From the NCBI GenBank assembly GCA_041744735.1, contig JBGTKH010000294.1, positions 1 through 5,689 on the forward strand: a stretch of DNA of 5,689 nt. The letters are read 5' to 3'. Shown here in pieces: positions 5,520 to 5,689 of the stretch. Each line of letters begins with the position of its first letter. Within the stretch, counting starts at the first letter, position 1. The notes below the pieces were generated by a model. That model had not been told where the DNA came from. It searched no databases and saw nothing but the letters and a program-made list of their open reading frames with translations. The DNA comes from JBGTKH01 sp041744735. GTDB lineage: Bacteria; Planctomycetota; Planctomycetia; Pirellulales; Pirellulaceae. The position numbers were made by a program, and so were the translations under genes.

Positions 5520-5689
5520 CCGTTCACGGATTCTGATCGGCGACGGGGGTAGCTGTCCAATGTGTGCGCAGGGAAGAGCGGACGGAGATGGGTCCGGACG
5601 GCTCTCCGTGGGAGCGGGGTGGTGGGCGAGCAGGGGCGGGTGAGGGCCGTGGAGCCAGCGGCGTTAGTCGGCCGGGATGGGAAGCAGGG
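5516..5689. mobile_element. Possible insertion-sequence end (IS66-like terminus), continuing past the window
   Basis: The coding signal of the DUF4279-like gene stops here and the sequence turns non-coding and strongly G-rich on the + strand. It opens with GTAACCGTTCACGG. IS66-family elements typically have inverted repeats that begin GTAA and continue with a C/G-rich run (family knowledge), so this could be one terminus. The element would extend rightwards out of the window. No transposase frame is visible in these 174 bases, and the opposite terminus is not in view. If correct, the eight bases before it (GACTCCAC, 5508-5515) would be duplicated at the far end. Alternatives are an ordinary intergenic region after a deletion, or an unrecognised element. 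Confidence 0.35.
5582..5609 (+). other. Hairpin with perfect 7-bp stem in the non-coding right end
   Basis: ACGGAGA (5582-5588) pairs perfectly with TCTCCGT (5603-5609) around a 14-base loop that itself contains the palindrome GTCCGGAC (5592-5599). An alternative fold pairs GAGC (5576-5579) with GCTC (5601-5604) and GGAC with GTCC. No run of T follows, so it is not a typical intrinsic terminator. It may be a structured end of a mobile element or a transcribed structured leader; its role is unknown. Confidence 0.4.

Noticed and set aside
5582..5609. Intrinsic transcription terminator
   Set aside because: The 7-bp stem has a 14-base loop and is followed by G-rich sequence with no T-run.
5560..5640. 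Group II intron end (GTGCG start or domain V)
   Set aside because: GTGTGCGCAGGG and CCGGACGGCTCTCCGTGGGAG recall intron pieces, but there is no domain V with a GNRA tetraloop and no maturase frame in view.
5504..5689. Minus-strand frame open from the right edge to a stop at 5504-5506 (61 residues)
   Set aside because: It is Pro/Arg-rich, has no recognisable motif, and crosses the end of the DUF4279-like fragment. In GC-rich DNA this length is expected by chance.

Overview
The window is GC-rich, densely coding DNA. Almost all of it is the 3' part of one giant secreted or surface RHS/YD-repeat protein gene on the + strand. Immunoglobulin-like modules (He_PIG type and two others) sit in front of an RHS shell, and no type VI secretion (PAAR/VgrG) features are visible. 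That architecture is common in large Planctomycetota genomes and some other environmental phyla. I therefore suggest a planctomycete-like bacterium, but this is an inference from style and not proof.

Layout: (1) 2-5005, RHS polymorphic toxin, 5' truncated by the window edge. In order it has the tail of a He_PIG-like domain, two Ig-like domains, an RHS N-terminal region, a regular array of 24 YD units (1628-3136), degenerate YD repeats, the RHS core-associated end with the PxxxxDPxGL signature, and a 172-residue variable C-terminus. The C-terminus looks like a polymorphic toxin of type 24 (Ntox24-like). (2) 5015-5302, the adjacent immunity gene of the Imm53 type, whose ribosome binding site overlaps the toxin stop codon. 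(3) 5295-5366, a 22-23-codon fragment with no start that looks like the C-terminal tail of a lost gene. (4) 5391-5519, the N-terminal 42 residues of a DUF4279-type protein with its own ribosome binding site, cut off abruptly. (5) 5516-5689, non-coding, G-rich and hairpin-rich sequence beginning GTAACCGTTCACGG. It may be one end of an IS66-like insertion sequence that broke the DUF4279 gene.

Reading them together: the RHS shell would enclose and release the C-terminal toxin, and Imm53 would protect the producer and its kin. The fragments downstream are what a displaced, older toxin/immunity cassette would leave after the RHS tip was exchanged. They were then cut by an insertion element. The toxin-immunity tip is visibly more AT-rich than the Ig-like part of the gene, which fits separate acquisition. 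The system type is known. The less ordinary observations are the heptanucleotide tandem repeat read in frame inside an Ig-like domain, the single 20-residue unit in an otherwise strict 21-residue array, and the decayed cassette with a possible insertion-sequence boundary falling exactly on the stop codon.
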